A stretch of DNA of 64,000 nucleotides, from contig JAFSSE010000008.1 in NCBI GenBank assembly GCA_017445755.1, positions 1 to 64,000 on the forward strand, in the 5' to 3' direction. Made by a program: the position numbers and the translations under genes. Under the pieces are notes generated by a model. That model was not told the origin of the DNA, made no database searches, and worked only from the letters and a program-made list of their open reading frames with translations. This DNA is from Bacteroidales bacterium (lineage in GTDB: Bacteria > Bacteroidota > Bacteroidia > Bacteroidales > UBA932). Positions 26,076 through 35,563 of this stretch are shown here, piece after piece (position 1 is the first letter of the stretch; the number at the start of each line of letters is the position of its first letter).

Positions 26076-28088
26076 TTACCATCCCGGGTTCTGCTTAAGA
26101 TTTGAGAGCGAGGCGAGCTCGTTGCCCTGGAACGGGTAGAGATAGCAGCGGTTGTCCGATGTCCTGTAGGCCCGGACCTCTGCGCTCATAGGAATGACGG
26201 TGTAGTGGAAGGTCAGCTTGGAACGGCCCAGCTGCTTTGTATCGTCCTCCTCTCCCGGATCCCCGTGGTAGAGAGCGTAGATTTCCGAGTTCTGCGCGCT
26301 GACGGCCGTGGAAGAAAGGGTCTGGTCAATCTCCCAGACAACCCCTTCGAGCGGAGTTTCGGTCGGGAAGACCTCGTCGAAAATCATCCAGCGGCGGACG
26401 TCGATCCAGCGATGGTCCTCAAAAACGAGTTCTACCGTCCGCTCGCGGCGGTAGGTGTCGCGGAAATGGGACGCATCGTTATAAGGCGCCTGGATATCGG
26501 TCACGCCGACGCGGCGGCGAATGATATTGAGGGCCTCGACCGGGGACATTCCGAACTCACTGTTGAACGGATCGCCGGTCGCCTCAAAGACGGCCTCCGC
26601 AAAATTAAGATACATTTCCGAGACTCTGATATAGAAGGTCTTAAGGGAATGGAGATCGGAGCCGGTCTGGTCAGAAGAGGTTGACTTCCAATAGCTTCCG
26701 GTCTCCCACCACAGATACTTTTTCACAAGGAAGCCGGAGAAACCGCGGTTGTTGTTGGTATTAGAAGTGTTGAGCGTATATCCGGAACCACCCCTCCAGG
26801 TGGAGATATAGTACGGAACTCCCTGGCGGCTTCCCCAGCGCTCACCGGGAAGCAGGACCGCATTGTAAAGGCGGGGATCCCTGTTCTGGAAGGAAGACCA
26901 CTCCCCTTCCACATAACCGGATTTCGGGTCCGAAACCGGATAGTAGTTCCCGTCCGGTCCCTTGCGCTCGAAATACTTTGTGATGGTATAGGTCGGTGAA
27001 GGGGTCTGCTGGGCGACCGCGCCGGTCTGGGAGCTCAGTTCCATCAGTTTCATGAAACGGGCGTCACGGTCCTGGGCGGCAACGGTCTGTTTGTGGCGTA
27101 CCCACCAGAGGTATTCCGGATGGTGGAAATCGGAACGCGTATCCAGATAGAAAATGTTCTTGTACTTGTCCATGTCCGTTCCGTTCCCCGCGGATTGGAA
27201 ACCGCGGCGGGCCTCGGGATGGGCCTCTATATAGTCAAGGACCTCTTTTGCGGCCCTCGCGGCTTCCCGGCAGAGGGCTTTGTCATACTCCTGCTTCACA
27301 GTCGCATCGAGCCCGTTCTGGAAAAGAGGGGAGGCCTCGTATAGCAGGGCTTCCGCCTTTACGGCCATCGCGGCCACCTTGTCCGGCTTGCACCACTCGT
27401 CGTCCGGCCATGCATCCGGAAGCATCTCGATTGCCTTTTCAAGGTCGGAGCGCATCCATTCACTGGATTCACGGTAGGTCATTCTCGGGATGTTGTCGTC
27501 GCCGCCGTTGAAGACCCGGTCCAGTTTCGGCATTCCGCCCCAGCGCTTGATAAGCTCGAAGTAGTACCATGCGCGGTAGAAATAGGCCTGGCCGAGGATC
27601 CAGTTCTTCTGCTCGTCGGTAATCTCCTTTACCTGGTCTATGTTCGCAATAACGCGGTTGACTATGCGGAGAGCCCGGTAGCAATGGACGGATATAGGGG
27701 TATAGAGTATGCCGTCCAGTGTATAGGACACTATCCCGATTTCCCATTTATAGCGGCGGGACTGGGAAGTATTCGTCGCATAGTACCAGTCGCCGAGGTT
27801 GAAATAGTTGGCCATGAAATTGCCCGAAGTACGGGTAGAAGCCATTTCGTCGGTATGGGTCAGCGGAACCATGTACGCAGTCTGGCCATGATGGCCCTCG
27901 TGCCAGTACATCCACTCGTAGAGGTGGTCATACGCCTCGTCGAGGAAACCGCGGATCGACTCGTAGTTCTTGTAAATCTCGCTTTCGTCAAGACCGAGGT
28001 CCGGGGACTTGTCCAGATAATCTTCGCAGGAGCTTGCTGCAAAGACAGTCCCGAGAAAAATTGCAATATATAATAATGTCTTTTTCAT
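26076..28088 (-). CDS. SusD/RagB family lipoprotein (first pair)
   Basis: This 670-residue lipoprotein has lipobox AASSC (Cys21) followed by EDYLDKSP, a form seen in many SusD proteins. The TPR-like region includes ILGQAYFYRAWYYFELIKRWGG; the C-terminal ERTVELVFEDHRWIDVRRW run is the RagB/SusD signature. It is longer than typical SusD (500-560), with insertions in the C-terminal half. Encoded 12 bp after the first susC and should cap it. Confidence 0.93.
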   Translation of the reverse strand: MKKTLLYIAIFLGTVFAASSCEDYLDKSPDLGLDESEIYKNYESIRGFLDEAYDHLYEWMYWHEGHHGQTAYMVPLTHTDEMASTRTSGNFMANYFNLGDWYYATNTSQSRRYKWEIGIVSYTLDGILYTPISVHCYRALRIVNRVIANIDQVKEITDEQKNWILGQAYFYRAWYYFELIKRWGGMPKLDRVFNGGDDNIPRMTYRESSEWMRSDLEKAIEMLPDAWPDDEWCKPDKVAAMAVKAEALLYEASPLFQNGLDATVKQEYDKALCREAARAAKEVLDYIEAHPEARRGFQSAGNGTDMDKYKNIFYLDTRSDFHHPEYLWWVRHKQTVAAQDRDARFMKLMELSSQTGAVAQQTPSPTYTITKYFERKGPDGNYYPVSDPKSGYVEGEWSSFQNRDPRLYNAVLLPGERWGSRQGVPYYISTWRGGSGYTLNTSNTNNNRGFSGFLVKKYLWWETGSYWKSTSSDQTGSDLHSLKTFYIRVSEMYLNFAEAVFEATGDPFNSEFGMSPVEALNIIRRRVGVTDIQAPYNDASHFRDTYRRERTVELVFEDHRWIDVRRWMIFDEVFPTETPLEGVVWEIDQTLSSTAVSAQNSEIYALYHGDPGEEDDTKQLGRSKLTFHYTVIPMSAEVRAYRTSDNRCYLYPFQGNELASLSNLKQNPGW

Positions 28089-28100
28089 ATGGGCTGCGGT

Positions 28101-31100
28101 TTAGAAGGAGAAACGGAGTCCCAGATTGTAACTCTTCACAATCGGGTAGACATTGTTTGAATCGGAAGTGTCTCCGTTCGATTCCGCCGTTTCCGGGTCA
28201 ATGCGGTGATCCCCTTTCCAGAGGGTCAGGAGGTTGTTTCCGGTGGCGAATACGCTTGCGGAAGCCATATGCATGGCTTTCAGCCAGCTCTTCGGCAGGG
28301 AGTAACTGATATCGACCGACTTGAGACGGACATAGGAGTAATCGATATACTCAAGGGTGGACGTCTTCTTGTTGTAGGTCATGTCTCCGTGGGCCGTAGG
28401 GCGGATAATCTCCGTCTCGGAGCCGGTTGCCATGGTCCAGCGGTCCAGGGTATTCGGCTGGGCCTTCAGGTTGCCGTACGGGAAATCATAGAGGTAGTAC
28501 GAAGGATACAGCTTATGGAGCCCGACGGGGGCATAGATGAGGGCGCTGACCGAAAGTCCCTTCCAGTCGAAGCCGAGCTTCAGGGAATAGGTCGTCAGCG
28601 GGTAATTCAGGTACTCGGACGGGATATAGTCGTTAGTATCGACGACTCCGTCGGCGTTGTAGTCGAGATAGGCGAGGTCGCCGATTGTCATATGTGCGGT
28701 ACCGGAGCCCTGGGGCTGCGCGGCGTTGAACATGTCGTCGACCGTCAAGAAGTTACCCGTCACATAATAGCGGTTCTGGAAACCGACCGGCTTCCCTGCA
28801 TACTTCTTATAGGTCTCGTAATCGGCGGGGTCGTCCCTGGAAATCATCCGGCTTTCACTCGTTGAGAAGGCACCCTTGACGTGGTAATGGAATTCCCGTC
28901 CGATCTTGTCCTGCCACTCGAGCTCGAGCTCGAGGCCGTGGTTCTTGGTCGATCCGAGGTTTGCAGCAGTCAGGGTGGCGCCGACCCAGGATGCAGTCGT
29001 CCGGGGGGTAAGGAGGATGTGGTCCCGGAACTCGTCGAAGAGGTCGAGGTTGACGCTCAGTTTCTTGAAGAAGCCGAGTTCCACGCCGAGGTTCTGCTTC
29101 ACCGAGGTTTCCCAGGTCGCATCAGCGTTTGCGATGGCGCCCTCGAGGTACATCGGTCCGAAGTCCTTGTTGACGGAGTAGCCCCAGTTGTGGGCCTCGT
29201 CCTGGGTAAAGAGTTGGATATACTGGAACCTCTTGGCACCGGCGTCTGTACCGACCTTGCCGTTGGAATAGCGGAGCTTCATGTTCGAAAGCACCGGCGT
29301 AGCCCACTTCATCCAGGGTTCCTCGGTGACACGCCAGCCGATGGACCATGAAGGGAAGAGTCCGAAGCGCTTCCCGGGAGCGAATTTCTCGGAACCGGTA
29401 TAGGAGATGTTGCCCTCGAATAGATAACGCTCTTTCCAGTTGTATGTTCCCCTCGCAACCCAGTCCTCGCGGAAGGCGGGGAAATCCAGGGTACCGGAAG
29501 ATGCGCTGGTGGTCTTCGTCCGGTTGAAAACGCCCATGAGACCGACTTCGTGGTTACCGAACTTCCTGTTGTAGTTGATCCCGAGCTCATAATAGAGCTT
29601 GTTCGCGATGCGGCGGATAGAGTCGAAGGTGGACGCGGCCGGAGCGACATAGCGGGACGAACCGAAGGAAGCCGCCGAATACGGATAGACCGGGTTCCCC
29701 GCCTCATCCCAGCTCACGGAAGAATAGTCGTACTCCCTGTGCTCGGAGGGGAAACTGTTCTGCTGGAGGGCGGTAGTACCGGCGATTGTACCGCCGAGCT
29801 GCACGGTGTTGAGTGTTGTGGTCGCCTGGTCATAAGAGATGCTGGCGTGGGCGGAAAGGCCCTCTGTAATAAAGGAGAGATCCTGGTTGATCTTGGCGTC
29901 GTACCAGCCCTGGAAGGACTTGTGCATAAGCTGGCCGCCATTGTAGAAGTCAGCCATCGGGTTCGATCCCACGGTGCTTCCGTCGCCCCATATTCCGCTT
30001 TCCCACTTCACGGGGAAGGAGTGCTCCTCGGCCCTGGTAATCCACTGGTAGATATCGGTATAGAACTGGGTGTTCCGATATCCCATCTTGCCGGCGATAT
30101 TTATCGTGAATACGGTCGTTTTCGTCAGGTTGAAGTCGAAGTTTGCCCTCCAGTTAAGACGGTTGAAGTAAATCCTCGGGTCGAAGGTTTCCGCCTTGGG
30201 AATATTGAAAATGCTTCCGTCGTGCTGGTAACCGATTGACGCAAAGTATTTCAGGAATTCCGTTTTGCCGTTGACATTGACGTTGTAGTTTTCCGAGATG
30301 GCCGTCTCCAGGAGAGAATCGTTCCAGTCAACCGATGGGAACTGTTCGCTGTACGGTCCGGTAAGCCCGTTTGCATAGGCATATTCCCAGGCGTCGATTG
30401 TGGACTGGGGACGTAGCATGGTCCAGTTATCGTCATGGGCGTAGGCCTCGTTCCATATCTTCAGGGCGGTGACATGGTCGGCCCACTCGTTGACCGCAGT
30501 CGGGGACTTGAAGCCCCAGCTGGTCGTGAACTTGACGGTAGGACGCTCGGAATTGCCCCGCTTTGTAGTCAGGAGGATGACGCCGTTACCGCCTCGTACA
30601 CCATAGACGGCAGTGGCGGAAGCATCCTTGAGGACGGAGATGGACTCAATCTCATTGAAATCCACGTCGTTCATGTCCCTCTCGATTCCATCCACCAGGA
30701 TAAGCGGGCTGGTGTCCTGCCAGGTGCTCTTACCGCGGATATAAATGGTAGCGGCATTGTCGCCCGGCTGGCCGGTCGTGTTGTAGGTGATGACGCCCGG
30801 CATCTGGCCCTGGATGGCCTCAGACACCGTATTCATGTTACCGACGCGAAGCAGGTCCTCGCCCTTTGTCTGGGTTATGGACCCCACTGAAGAAACCTTC
30901 TTCTGGGTGCCGTAACCGACGACAAGGACTTCGTCGAGGAGCTCTGACTTCACCTTTACGGCAATTGTGCCCGAGGCGAGGAGGGCTCCGACGGTAATCT
31001 CGGTCTCCTCATAGCCGACGCTCTCTACCTTCAGGATCGCCTTGTTGTCCGTGGATGGGGGCAGCACGATTGTGAAACGGCCGTCCAAATCCGTCAGGGC

Positions 31101-31274
31101 GCCTACATTCCTTCCTTCCACCAGCGAGACATATGCCCCGATCAGCGGTTCGCCCGAGGAGGCCTCGACGACCGTACCAGTTACGCTGCGCCCGTTTTTC
31201 TGGGCCCATGCGGGAACAAGCAGTGCAGAAAGGAGAGTAAGCAGCAACAGACTTTTCTGTATCAGTTCTCTCAT
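28101..31274 (-). CDS. SusC/RagA family TonB-linked receptor (first pair)
   Basis: This 1057-residue outer-membrane transporter leads the six-gene operon. It has a signal peptide (cleavage after PAWAQ), a CarboxypepD_reg-like domain (about 30-110), the TonB-box-like LDEVLVVGYGTQKKV, and the SusC plug with LILVDGIERDMNDV and SISVLKDASATAVYGVRGGNG. The barrel ends with LRFSF, a normal terminal strand. It probably imports a glycan or peptide oligomer across the outer membrane using TonB energy. The 221-bp upstream region shared with exbB is AT-rich; I see no full TTTG/TAnnTTTG promoter facing this gene, so an ECF or regulator-dependent promoter is possible. Confidence 0.95.
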   Translation of the reverse strand: MRELIQKSLLLLTLLSALLVPAWAQKNGRSVTGTVVEASSGEPLIGAYVSLVEGRNVGALTDLDGRFTIVLPPSTDNKAILKVESVGYEETEITVGALLASGTIAVKVKSELLDEVLVVGYGTQKKVSSVGSITQTKGEDLLRVGNMNTVSEAIQGQMPGVITYNTTGQPGDNAATIYIRGKSTWQDTSPLILVDGIERDMNDVDFNEIESISVLKDASATAVYGVRGGNGVILLTTKRGNSERPTVKFTTSWGFKSPTAVNEWADHVTALKIWNEAYAHDDNWTMLRPQSTIDAWEYAYANGLTGPYSEQFPSVDWNDSLLETAISENYNVNVNGKTEFLKYFASIGYQHDGSIFNIPKAETFDPRIYFNRLNWRANFDFNLTKTTVFTINIAGKMGYRNTQFYTDIYQWITRAEEHSFPVKWESGIWGDGSTVGSNPMADFYNGGQLMHKSFQGWYDAKINQDLSFITEGLSAHASISYDQATTTLNTVQLGGTIAGTTALQQNSFPSEHREYDYSSVSWDEAGNPVYPYSAASFGSSRYVAPAASTFDSIRRIANKLYYELGINYNRKFGNHEVGLMGVFNRTKTTSASSGTLDFPAFREDWVARGTYNWKERYLFEGNISYTGSEKFAPGKRFGLFPSWSIGWRVTEEPWMKWATPVLSNMKLRYSNGKVGTDAGAKRFQYIQLFTQDEAHNWGYSVNKDFGPMYLEGAIANADATWETSVKQNLGVELGFFKKLSVNLDLFDEFRDHILLTPRTTASWVGATLTAANLGSTKNHGLELELEWQDKIGREFHYHVKGAFSTSESRMISRDDPADYETYKKYAGKPVGFQNRYYVTGNFLTVDDMFNAAQPQGSGTAHMTIGDLAYLDYNADGVVDTNDYIPSEYLNYPLTTYSLKLGFDWKGLSVSALIYAPVGLHKLYPSYYLYDFPYGNLKAQPNTLDRWTMATGSETEIIRPTAHGDMTYNKKTSTLEYIDYSYVRLKSVDISYSLPKSWLKAMHMASASVFATGNNLLTLWKGDHRIDPETAESNGDTSDSNNVYPIVKSYNLGLRFSF

Positions 31275-31495
31275 GTTGATATAATTGGTTTTTAGTTTTT
31301 CCCCTTAATCAGTGTTTTAAAAAAAAATCTTTGCAATTTACAGTTTTTTTGTCTAAAATACAAATTGACAATTTTTTCAAAGTTTATTGAAGGAGGAAAT
31401 TTAAAAGAGTGGAAATATTTTATTATTTTTGTGGATTAATTCCTTTTTTTGTTTGAAAAACAAGGCGGAAACGAAACAAAATAAAATACAATAAT
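31275..31495. promoter_or_regulatory. Divergent AT-rich intergenic region
   Basis: This region separates the SusCD operon from exbB. It has long A and T runs. On the plus strand TATTTTTG at 31424-31431 matches TAnnTTTG and lies about 65 bp before exbB; no TTTG is at the right distance upstream. No clear promoter for the minus-strand susC was seen. Confidence 0.4.
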
Positions 31496-32233
31496 ATGAT
31501 TTTTAATCTTTTACAGGCAGCTGTTCCCGCAGGGGAAATCGCCGACACCCTCGGAAATGCGTATAGCGGAAGCGCCGCCGTGGCTCCGGTGGAAATGAAC
31601 GAGAGCTTATGGTCGCTGTTCCGTATGGGCGGTCCCCTGATGTGGGTTCTCCTCGCCCTCTCGGTCATCGCAATCTACCTGATCGGCCAGAAATGGTGGC
31701 AGATCCGGAAAGCGTCGAAGATTGACGCCAACTTCATGAACGACATCCGCGACTACGTGACTTCCGGAAAACTGAAATCCGCGATTACCCTCTGCCGCAA
31801 GTACGACAACCCGGTCGCACGCATGGTTGAAACGGGTATCCAGCGGCTGGGCCGTCCCCTCTCCGATATCCAGAGCGCGGTTGAAAACACCGGCAACGTT
31901 GAGGTCGCCCGTCTGGAGAAAGGACTTCCGATCCTCGCCTCCATCGCCGGCGGCGCCCCGATGATCGGTTTCCTCGGTACGGTAATCGGTATGGTCCAGG
32001 CCTTCTTCAACATGTCCAAGGCCGGAGCCAATATCGACATTTCCCTGCTCTCCGGAGGTATTTATACCGCCATGCTGACGACCGTCGGCGGCCTTATCGT
32101 CGGCGTCATCGCCTACTTCGGCTACAATGCCCTGACATCCCAGGTCTCCAACCTCGTTTACAAGATGGAGAGCTCGACCATCCAATTCGTGGACATCGTC
32201 CTCAATGAACCCGGAAAGGAAGAGGAGAACTAG
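31496..32233 (+). CDS. exbB: ExbB/TolQ/MotA proton channel
   Basis: This 245-residue inner-membrane protein has a first transmembrane helix near 48-66 (GGPLMWVLLALSVIAIYLIG), a cytoplasmic domain, and the ExbB signature in the second and third helices (IAGGAPMIGFLGTVIGMVQAFFNM and IYTAMLTTVGGLIVGVIAYFGY). It forms the proton channel that drives TonB. It is followed within 3 bp by exbD and then tonB. These genes sit between two receptor-rich regions and probably energise the receptors in the window. Confidence 0.93.
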   Translation: MIFNLLQAAVPAGEIADTLGNAYSGSAAVAPVEMNESLWSLFRMGGPLMWVLLALSVIAIYLIGQKWWQIRKASKIDANFMNDIRDYVTSGKLKSAITLCRKYDNPVARMVETGIQRLGRPLSDIQSAVENTGNVEVARLEKGLPILASIAGGAPMIGFLGTVIGMVQAFFNMSKAGANIDISLLSGGIYTAMLTTVGGLIVGVIAYFGYNALTSQVSNLVYKMESSTIQFVDIVLNEPGKEEEN

Positions 32234-32236
32234 TCC

Positions 32237-32647
32237 ATGGCACTTAAAAGGAACACCAAGGTTGACGCCAGCTTCTCGGTATCCTCGATGACGGATATCG
32301 TGTTCCTGCTGCTGATTTTCTTCCTCGTGACCTCCACCCTGATCAACCCGAACGCCCTGAAGCTTCTCCTGCCGAAGAGCACGGGCCAGGTCGGTGCCAA
32401 GGCCACAGTGAGCGTCAGCATCAAGGACTGGCACAACGACACCTACACCTACCATATCAACGGGAACTCCAATCCGCTGCCCTACAATGATGTGGAAGCG
32501 GAACTCGTGGGTCTCCTGCAGAACGAGGAAGACCCGACTTTCTCCATTTTCTCGGACGAGACCGTCCCGGTCGGAGAGGTCGTGGCAATTATGAATATCG
32601 CCAAGAGAAACCACTACAAGGTCATTCTGGCGACCCAACCGGAATAA
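32237..32647 (+). CDS. exbD: ExbD/TolR biopolymer transport protein
   Basis: This 136-residue protein has one transmembrane helix (SSMTDIVFLLLIFFLVTSTL) with the key Asp near residue 20, followed by a periplasmic domain. It is the stator partner of ExbB. Many Bacteroidetes TonB loci carry two exbD copies; only one is present here. It overlaps nothing and is 6 bp before tonB. Confidence 0.92.
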   Translation: MALKRNTKVDASFSVSSMTDIVFLLLIFFLVTSTLINPNALKLLLPKSTGQVGAKATVSVSIKDWHNDTYTYHINGNSNPLPYNDVEAELVGLLQNEEDPTFSIFSDETVPVGEVVAIMNIAKRNHYKVILATQPE

Positions 32648-32653
32648 AGGACC

Positions 32654-33445
32654 ATGCAACCGTACCAGCGAACCCAGGCATCCCGTGAAAAGCGCTCCGG
32701 CCTCCTCGGCATCGGAGTGTCCGTGGTGTTCCATGGACTGCTGGCGGTGGTCCTGTTCACAAACGGGCTGACCTATCTCGACCCTCCCCCGCCGGAGACG
32801 AGTTTCGTCATTGACTTCACCGAGGAGGATCTCAACGAAGAAAAGCCCGCTGAAACCACAATCGGCAGACAGCCGCAGGCGGAGGAAATTGATACGGAAC
32901 GGGAAGTACAGCTCGTCCAGAAATCAGAATCCCCCTACGTCGCCGAGACCCCGAACCTGACCCCGGCTACAAAACCCGACCCGGTCGGGGATGTCGAGGT
33001 TCCGGCTCCGGAGTATAAGGAAGAGCCCAAGCTCGACCCCAGGGCCTCCTTCCCTGGCATGCAGAAAAAGGATACCACCGCCACAACGCCCCACAGCGCG
33101 AAAGATGCGTCAGAGGGCTTCAAGGCGGGCCAGAGCGACGGAAATACAGAAAAGGGCAGGACCGAGGGCTCGGCTAATGCCCATGTCCAGGGCCGTAGTG
33201 TCAAGGGCTCGCTTCCTAAACCCGTTTACAGCGCCCAGGAAGAGGGCACTGTAGTCGTACAGGTCAAGGTCGACCAGTACGGAGACGTAAAGGAAGCCAT
33301 AGCCGGGGCGGAAGGCACAACCGTAACTGACAAGAACCTATGGGTCGCGGCGAGGAATGCCGCAATGAAGGCCCACTTTAACATCAGCGCAGATGCACCC
33401 GTCCTGCAGACGGGAACAATTACCTATAAATTCAAACTTCAATAA
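32654..33445 (+). CDS. tonB: TonB energy transducer
   Basis: This 263-residue protein has an N-terminal membrane anchor (residues 17-38), a Pro/Glu-rich periplasmic linker beginning with DPPPPE, and a C-terminal TonB domain (about 185-263; SLPKPVYSAQEEGTVVVQV and ending TYKFKLQ). It links the ExbBD motor to outer-membrane receptors. A 14-bp dyad at 33459-33472 lies just past its stop. Confidence 0.9.
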   Translation: MQPYQRTQASREKRSGLLGIGVSVVFHGLLAVVLFTNGLTYLDPPPPETSFVIDFTEEDLNEEKPAETTIGRQPQAEEIDTEREVQLVQKSESPYVAETPNLTPATKPDPVGDVEVPAPEYKEEPKLDPRASFPGMQKKDTTATTPHSAKDASEGFKAGQSDGNTEKGRTEGSANAHVQGRSVKGSLPKPVYSAQEEGTVVVQVKVDQYGDVKEAIAGAEGTTVTDKNLWVAARNAAMKAHFNISADAPVLQTGTITYKFKLQ

Positions 33446-33515
33446 TATTATTATGCCAGTGACGTGAGTCACAGGCCCCAAACCTTTTTATTAAAAGCCG
33501 TGAGGCACATTTATC

Positions 33516-34673
33516 ATGGAAGAAAAGAAAACCAGAAAACACTTCACAACGAGAAGAACTTCGAACCCGGAACGCGCAGAACGCGTTTTTACTACGGATT
33601 ACAGCACCTCAAGGAGTTATGACTCCGACGAACCTCGTCCCGCCCGCGCGGAACGCACATACAGGGCCGAACGTACCTACAGCTCCGACCGTCCCCGCTA
33701 CAACGGCGACAAGCCGCGTTACAATAGCGATAAACCCCGTTATGGCGGTGACAAACCCCGTTATGGGAGCGACAAGCCGCGCTACAGCAGCGACAAGCCG
33801 CGCTATAACAGCGACCGTCCTTATAATAAACAGGCGCGCACGCGTGTTGGGGCCAGGAAAAATGAGCAGAACGGCATCGACGCCATGATCAGCCGCAAAC
33901 CCCAGATTGACCGCTTCGCCTATTCGGACAACGACAGCGCAGCGACCCCTATCAAGGAAATTGTGCGGCTCAATAAATTCATCGCCAACTCCGGAGTCTG
34001 CTCCCGCAGGGAAGCCGACACCCTTATCCAGAGCGGAGTTGTGACAGTAAACGGCGAGGTCGTTACCGAGCTCGGCACGAAAGTCAATGTCCTTACCGAC
34101 GACATCCGCTTCAACGGTCAGCGTCTCAAGGGCGAAGACAAGGTCTATATCGTCATGAACAAGCCGAAGGGCTATGTCACCACGGCGAGCGACCCCCATG
34201 CTGAAAAAACCGTCATGGACCTTATCAAGGGCTGCCCCAAGAGGGTTTTCCCGGTAGGCCGCCTCGACAAGAACACCACCGGTGTCCTTATGTTCACCAA
34301 CGACGGGGAGATGGCCGAAAAGCTGACCCATCCTTCTTACAACAAGAAGAAAATCTATCAGGTAATCCTCGACCAGGCCCTCACCGAAGAGGACAAGCAG
34401 AAGATTCTCGAAGGAATCGAGCTGAATGACGGTCTCATCAAGGCCGACGAACTCGAATACGTCGATCCGAAGGACCACCGCAAACTCGGAATCGAAATCC
34501 ACTCCGGCAAGAACCGCATCGTCCGCCGCATCTTCGAATCCCTCGGCTACGACGTCCGCGCCCTGGACCGCGTCTATTTCGCGGGCCTGACGAAGAAGGG
34601 ACTTAAGAAGAGCGACTGGCGCTACCTTACCGAAGGCGAAGTGAACATCCTTAAAATGGGAGCATACGTTTAG
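33516..34673 (+). CDS. rluB: 23S rRNA pseudouridine synthase (RluB/RsuA family)
   Basis: This 385-residue protein modifies rRNA uridine to pseudouridine. Residues 1-145 are a basic, low-complexity extension, including an eight-residue RYxxDKPR repeat (56-103). The S4 RNA-binding domain starts at 151 (RLNKFIANSGVCSRREAD). The catalytic domain has GRLDKNTTG with Asp251. The core resembles RluB/RsuA; the site modified is uncertain. Such N-terminal basic tails are common in Bacteroidetes homologues and may aid RNA binding. It starts a run of closely packed housekeeping genes. Confidence 0.88.
   Translation: MEEKKTRKHFTTRRTSNPERAERVFTTDYSTSRSYDSDEPRPARAERTYRAERTYSSDRPRYNGDKPRYNSDKPRYGGDKPRYGSDKPRYSSDKPRYNSDRPYNKQARTRVGARKNEQNGIDAMISRKPQIDRFAYSDNDSAATPIKEIVRLNKFIANSGVCSRREADTLIQSGVVTVNGEVVTELGTKVNVLTDDIRFNGQRLKGEDKVYIVMNKPKGYVTTASDPHAEKTVMDLIKGCPKRVFPVGRLDKNTTGVLMFTNDGEMAEKLTHPSYNKKKIYQVILDQALTEEDKQKILEGIELNDGLIKADELEYVDPKDHRKLGIEIHSGKNRIVRRIFESLGYDVRALDRVYFAGLTKKGLKKSDWRYLTEGEVNILKMGAYV
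33681..33824 (+). repeat. 24-bp tandem repeats encoding RYxxDKPR
   Basis: Six to seven in-frame copies of a 24-bp unit code for RYNGDKPR-like octapeptides in the N-terminus of the pseudouridine synthase. The copies differ at synonymous and two variable positions. Repeat number could vary between strains. Confidence 0.85.
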
Positions 34674-34674
34674 C

Positions 34675-35553
34675 ATGCACAGAGCTGGCTTTGTCAACAT
34701 AATCGGGAACCCGAACGTCGGGAAATCGACGCTGATGAATGCGCTCGTCGGGGAAAAGCTGTCCATAGTGACGGCGAAGGCCCAGACGACGCGGCACCGC
34801 ATCATGGGAATAGTCAGCGGGGAGGACTTCCAGATAGTTTATTCCGACACCCCCGGCATCCTGAAGCCGAACTACCGGCTCCAGGAGAACATGATGGACT
34901 TCGTGGACACGGCTATCGGAGACGCGGACATCATCCTCTACGTCACCGACACCGTCGAGAAGGGCGACAAGAACTCCGAGTACATCGAAAAACTCCGCCG
35001 GGTGGAATGTCCGGTCGTGGTCGTAATCAACAAGATCGACATCAGTACCCAGGACAAGGTCGTCTCCCTCATGGAATGGTGGAAAGAGCAGCTCCCTGAG
35101 GCGGAAATCATTCCCGCCTCGGCCCGGGAACAGTTCAACCTCGAAAGCATCCTCGATGCGGTTTCATCCCGCCTGCCGGAAGCCCCGGCATGGTTCGACA
35201 AGGACCAGTTCACCGACAAGAACCTCCGCTTCTTCGCCTCGGAAATCCTCCGGGAGAAGATTTTCCTCAACTACAGCGAGGAAATCCCCTACAGCTGCCA
35301 GGTGGAGATCGAGAGTTTCAAGGAAGGGGCGGACAGGTATGAGATCAGCGCCGTCATTTATGTCCTCAGGGAAAGCCAGAAGGGCATTATCATCGGGAAG
35401 AAGGGTGCTGCCCTGAAGAAGGTCGGCACCGAAGCCCGTATTGACATGGAAGACTTCTTCCAGAAGAAGGTCTTCCTGTCCACCTATGTAAAAGTCGACC
35501 CGGACTGGAGGGAGGACCGAAGGGAACTCCGCCGGTTCGGATATGAATCATAA
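34675..35553 (+). CDS. era: GTPase Era
   Basis: This 292-residue protein is Era, a GTPase that acts in 16S rRNA maturation and 30S assembly. G1 is GNPNVGKST (residues 11-19), G3 DTPG, G4 NKID. The C-terminal KH domain has GIIIGKKGAALKKVG. Length is standard. It starts 1 bp after the rluB stop. Confidence 0.96.
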   Translation: MHRAGFVNIIGNPNVGKSTLMNALVGEKLSIVTAKAQTTRHRIMGIVSGEDFQIVYSDTPGILKPNYRLQENMMDFVDTAIGDADIILYVTDTVEKGDKNSEYIEKLRRVECPVVVVINKIDISTQDKVVSLMEWWKEQLPEAEIIPASAREQFNLESILDAVSSRLPEAPAWFDKDQFTDKNLRFFASEILREKIFLNYSEEIPYSCQVEIESFKEGADRYEISAVIYVLRESQKGIIIGKKGAALKKVGTEARIDMEDFFQKKVFLSTYVKVDPDWREDRRELRRFGYES

Positions 35554-35563
35554 GAGAAAGGAT

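Noticed and set aside
33459..33472. GTGAC-GTGA-GTCAC dyad after tonB
   Set aside because: The stem is only five base pairs and no T tract follows closely; too weak to call as terminator or operator.
33681..33824. CRISPR array
   Set aside because: The repeats are contiguous, in frame and code for protein; there are no spacers.
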